A stretch of 5,661 bases of DNA from Candidatus Nanopelagicales bacterium (GTDB lineage: Bacteria > Actinomycetota > Actinomycetes > S36-B12 > GCA-2699445). The notes below the pieces were generated by a model, which saw only the letters and a list, made by a program, of their open reading frames with translations, did not search any database and had not been told where the DNA came from. The stretch lies in the NCBI GenBank assembly GCA_029939085.1, contig JAOZTQ010000024.1, positions 6,232-11,892 of the forward strand, given 5' to 3'. The position numbers were made by a program, and so were the translations under genes. Shown here one piece after another: positions 3,573-5,661 of this stretch (the stretch's first letter is position 1; every line of letters starts with the position of its first letter).

Positions 3573-5661
3573 CAAGGATAGCGACCACAATGGCAATTTC
3601 ACCGATGACGGTAATTCCGGACGGGGTAGCGGTGATCGAAAAGGCTCACAAAAAAGACGCGGTGCCAAGACGGCGACGGTAGCCTTCAACGCACCGGATC
3701 CGGAATCGAACCAACCTGAGAGCCCTGCGAAGGAATCCGCTTCGGCGGGAACTCTAGGCGTTCCACTTTTTCAGGCGCCCGAGATTCCGGATCGACCCGA
3801 GACCAGCCGGCGGGATACATCCGATTCAAAGGCCCAAAATCAGAACAAGGCGAGCGATTCTCGTGATTCCGATAGCGATGCCGAACCCAGCGATCGGAAA
3901 AAGGGTGAGGGTAAATCTGGCGGTAAGGGTAAGTCCGGTAAAGGTAAGTCCGGCGAGAGTAAGTCCGGGGGTAAGGGCAAATCCGGTAAAGGTAAATCCG
4001 GAAAAAATAAATCGAATGGTGGACCGGATTCCGACGAGTCGGGTCGAGAGGACAGCAAATCCGATCCCGAGTCCGATCTCGAAACTGGCGATGACTCAAC
4101 CGAATCTGGCACCAAACGTCGGCGTCGTCGGCGTCGTCGTAACGATGGCGAGACAGACAACACCAAAGATGAGGTCACCGCGGTCAAGGGTTCCACCCGG
4201 ATGGAAGCCAAGAAACAGCGACGACGCGAAGGTCGGGAGTCAGGTCGCCGACGAACGGCGATCGTTTCGGAGGCAGAGTTCCTGGCTCGACGTGAGTCGG
4301 TTAAGCGGACCATGGTGGTGCGACAGCGCGGTTCACTAACCCAAATTGGCGTTCTTGAAGATGACATTTTGGTTGAGCACTACGTGAATCAAGCTACGGC
4401 GACCTCGCTGGTAGGAAACGTTTATCTGGGCAAGGTTCAAAACGTCCTACCTTCAATGGAAGCGGCGTTCGTTGACATTGGGCGGGGTCGTAACGCCGTA
4501 CTGTATGCCGGTGAAGTCAACTGGGACGCCGCGGGTTTAGAAGGACAACCGAAACGGATTGAAAACGCGCTATCTTCCGGCGACAAGGTTCTGGTTCAGG
4601 TAACCAAAGATCCGATCGGACACAAAGGTGCCAGGCTGACGAGTCAGGTCTCGCTGCCGGGACGTTTTTTGGTCTACGTTCCAGACGGGTCAATGACGGG
4701 AATTAGTCGCAAATTACCGGATAAAGAGCGTTCCCGGCTGCGCGGAATTTTGCGGCGGGTACTGCCAGAAGGCGCGGGCATAATCGTGCGTACCGCGGCT
4801 GAGGGAGCGAGTGAAGAGGATTTGACGCGAGACGTCGAACAGCTCACTGCGACCTGGGAGCGGATACAGCAGAAATCCGGGAAGGCTAAGGCCCCGAGTC
4901 TGTTGCATTCCGAGCCAGATCTAGCGCTTCGGATAGTCCGAGATATCTTCAACGCCGACTTTGAGTCCTTGATCGTTTCCGGTGATGATGTCGGTGCTCA
5001 ACTCGAGGAATACCTAACCGACAATGCGCCCAACTTGGCCGAGCGGCTAAATCGTTGGAATAAGGCGGAAGATGTCTTCACCGAGTTCCGAGTCGATGAA
5101 CAACTGGCTAAGGCGTTGGATCGAAAGGTCTATTTACCTTCCGGTGGATCGCTCGTTATAGACCGGACTGAGGCAATGACCGTCATCGACGTCAATACCG
5201 GTCGTTTCACTGGTCAAGGTGGCAATCTCGAAGAGACGGTTACCCGCAACAACTTAGAAGCAGCCGAAGAAGTAGTGCGGCAGATTAGATTGCGGGATAC
5301 CGGTGGCATTATCGTGATTGATTTCATCGATATGGTCTTGGAGAGTAACCGTGATCTGGTTTTGCGACGGCTGATTGAGAGTCTCGGCCGAGATCGGACT
5401 AAGCATCAGGTAGCAGAAGTCACCTCGCTGGGGTTAGTGCAGATGACTCGTAAGCGAATCGGACAGGGTCTACTCGAAACGTTCGGGGAAACCTGCGATT
5501 GCTGTGGTGGCCGTGGAATGCGGGTTCATTCGGACCCGGTCGACCGGGGTAAAGATCGGCCCCGACGTCCGGTGCGACCGCCTGGATCGCACGATCCGGT
5601 TGAAGCCGCACGATCAAATCCGGAAAAGTCCGAGGATGAGACCGAACAGTCCGATGCTGAG
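3565..5661 (+). CDS. rne: Ribonuclease E/G family endoribonuclease, C-terminus cut by window end
   Basis: 699 residues are visible and the frame is still open at the edge. Start is ATG 3565 with AAGGGA eight bases upstream; GTG 3523 is an alternative adding 14 residues. RNase E/G makes single-strand cuts in mRNA and rRNA precursors and acts as a cytosolic, often degradosome-associated, enzyme. Residues 1 to about 248 are an extension rich in S, D, G, K and E, with GKGKS repeats (114-150) and R185-R192. The core follows: S1-type RNA-binding region about 284-360 (NVYLGKV, EAAFVDIG), the 5'-phosphate sensor RTA with R409 and T410, catalytic aspartates D542 (VIDVNTG) and D586 (IVIDFIDM), and the zinc-link C644-x2-C647 within CDCCGGRG. 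These match E. coli R169/T170, D303/D346 and C404/C407. The tail after about 650 is charged and proline-rich. An N-terminal extension is typical of actinobacterial homologues. A structured leader suggests post-transcriptional control. Confidence 0.95.
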   Translation, partial: MLDKDSDHNGNFTDDGNSGRGSGDRKGSQKRRGAKTATVAFNAPDPESNQPESPAKESASAGTLGVPLFQAPEIPDRPETSRRDTSDSKAQNQNKASDSRDSDSDAEPSDRKKGEGKSGGKGKSGKGKSGESKSGGKGKSGKGKSGKNKSNGGPDSDESGREDSKSDPESDLETGDDSTESGTKRRRRRRRRNDGETDNTKDEVTAVKGSTRMEAKKQRRREGRESGRRRTAIVSEAEFLARRESVKRTMVVRQRGSLTQIGVLEDDILVEHYVNQATATSLVGNVYLGKVQNVLPSMEAAFVDIGRGRNAVLYAGEVNWDAAGLEGQPKRIENALSSGDKVLVQVTKDPIGHKGARLTSQVSLPGRFLVYVPDGSMTGISRKLPDKERSRLRGILRRVLPEGAGIIVRTAAEGASEEDLTRDVEQLTATWERIQQKSGKAKAPSLLHSEPDLALRIVRDIFNADFESLIVSGDDVGAQLEEYLTDNAPNLAERLNRWNKAEDVFTEFRVDEQLAKALDRKVYLPSGGSLVIDRTEAMTVIDVNTGRFTGQGGNLEETVTRNNLEAAEEVVRQIRLRDTGGIIVIDFIDMVLESNRDLVLRRLIESLGRDRTKHQVAEVTSLGLVQMTRKRIGQGLLETFGETCDCCGGRGMRVHSDPVDRGKDRPRRPVRPPGSHDPVEAARSNPEKSEDETEQSDAE
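3904..4014 (+). repeat. In-frame GKGKS-type tandem repeat within rne, with a 48-base higher-order duplication
   Basis: Seven in-frame units of 15 or 18 bases encode GEGKS, GGKGKS, GKGKS, GESKS, GGKGKS, GKGKS and GKNKS. The 48-base block 3919-3966 and the block 3967-4014 share the same order (18, 15 and 15 bases) and match at 38 of 48 positions, mostly differing at third codon bases. This points to unit expansion followed by duplication of a three-unit block. The encoded stretch is strongly basic, flexible and likely disordered. Confidence 0.85.

Noticed and set aside
3863..4339. Plus-strand open frame of 158 codons inside the rne extension
   Set aside because: It is a frame-shifted reading of the repeat-rich rne sequence, giving biased VSPVKVSP-like peptide; it has no family resemblance and overlaps a clear gene.
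3840..4367. Minus-strand open frame of 175 codons opposite rne, rich in DLPLPDLPLP
   Set aside because: The proline-leucine repeat is simply the reverse complement of the GKGKS codons; open antisense frames are expected opposite this composition.
5584..5597. GGATCG-CA-CGATCC palindrome near the window end
   Set aside because: Short inverted repeat within coding sequence, with no supporting context; likely chance.

Overview
The window looks like a stretch of actinobacterial (Actinomycetota) chromosome. The evidence is gene content and order: the 3' end of a rodA/SEDS gene, a radical SAM gene, its small radical-SAM-associated partner (DUF2344), then an RNase E/G gene with a long charged N-terminal extension. 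In many actinobacteria this block lies between the mreBCD-mrdA-rodA cell-shape genes and rplU-rpmA-obgE. Base composition is moderate (mid-50s % GC, estimated by counting a few lines). That is low for classic high-GC actinobacteria and would suit an uncultivated or streamlined lineage, but genus cannot be read from the sequence.

Layout, all genes on the + strand: (1) 1-660, C-terminal 219 residues of a RodA-like peptidoglycan polymerase, cut by the window start. (2) 661-756, intergenic gap with a weak promoter candidate, a small AT-rich hairpin and a good Shine-Dalgarno. (3) 757-2703, a TIGR03960-type radical SAM protein with an N-terminal B12-binding-like domain. (4) 2700-3443, a TIGR03936/DUF2344 protein whose GTG start overlaps the stop of the previous gene. 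(5) 3444-3564, a short non-coding leader packed with perfect inverted repeats. The last of these spans the start codon of the next gene. (6) 3565-5661, RNase E/G, cut by the window end. Its disordered N-terminal extension contains nested GKGKS repeats and an eight-arginine run, followed by an intact catalytic core.

How they work together: RodA builds cell-wall glycan and RNase E/G handles mRNA decay and rRNA processing. The radical SAM/DUF2344 pair is conserved but, as far as I know, has no established function. Its tight coupling and its position next to rne (and, in relatives, ribosomal protein genes) make an RNA- or ribosome-related modification a reasonable but unproven guess. This pair is the best candidate for an undescribed system here. 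The structured rne leader is the best candidate for undescribed regulation. No RNA genes, mobile elements, CRISPR arrays or attachment sites were seen.
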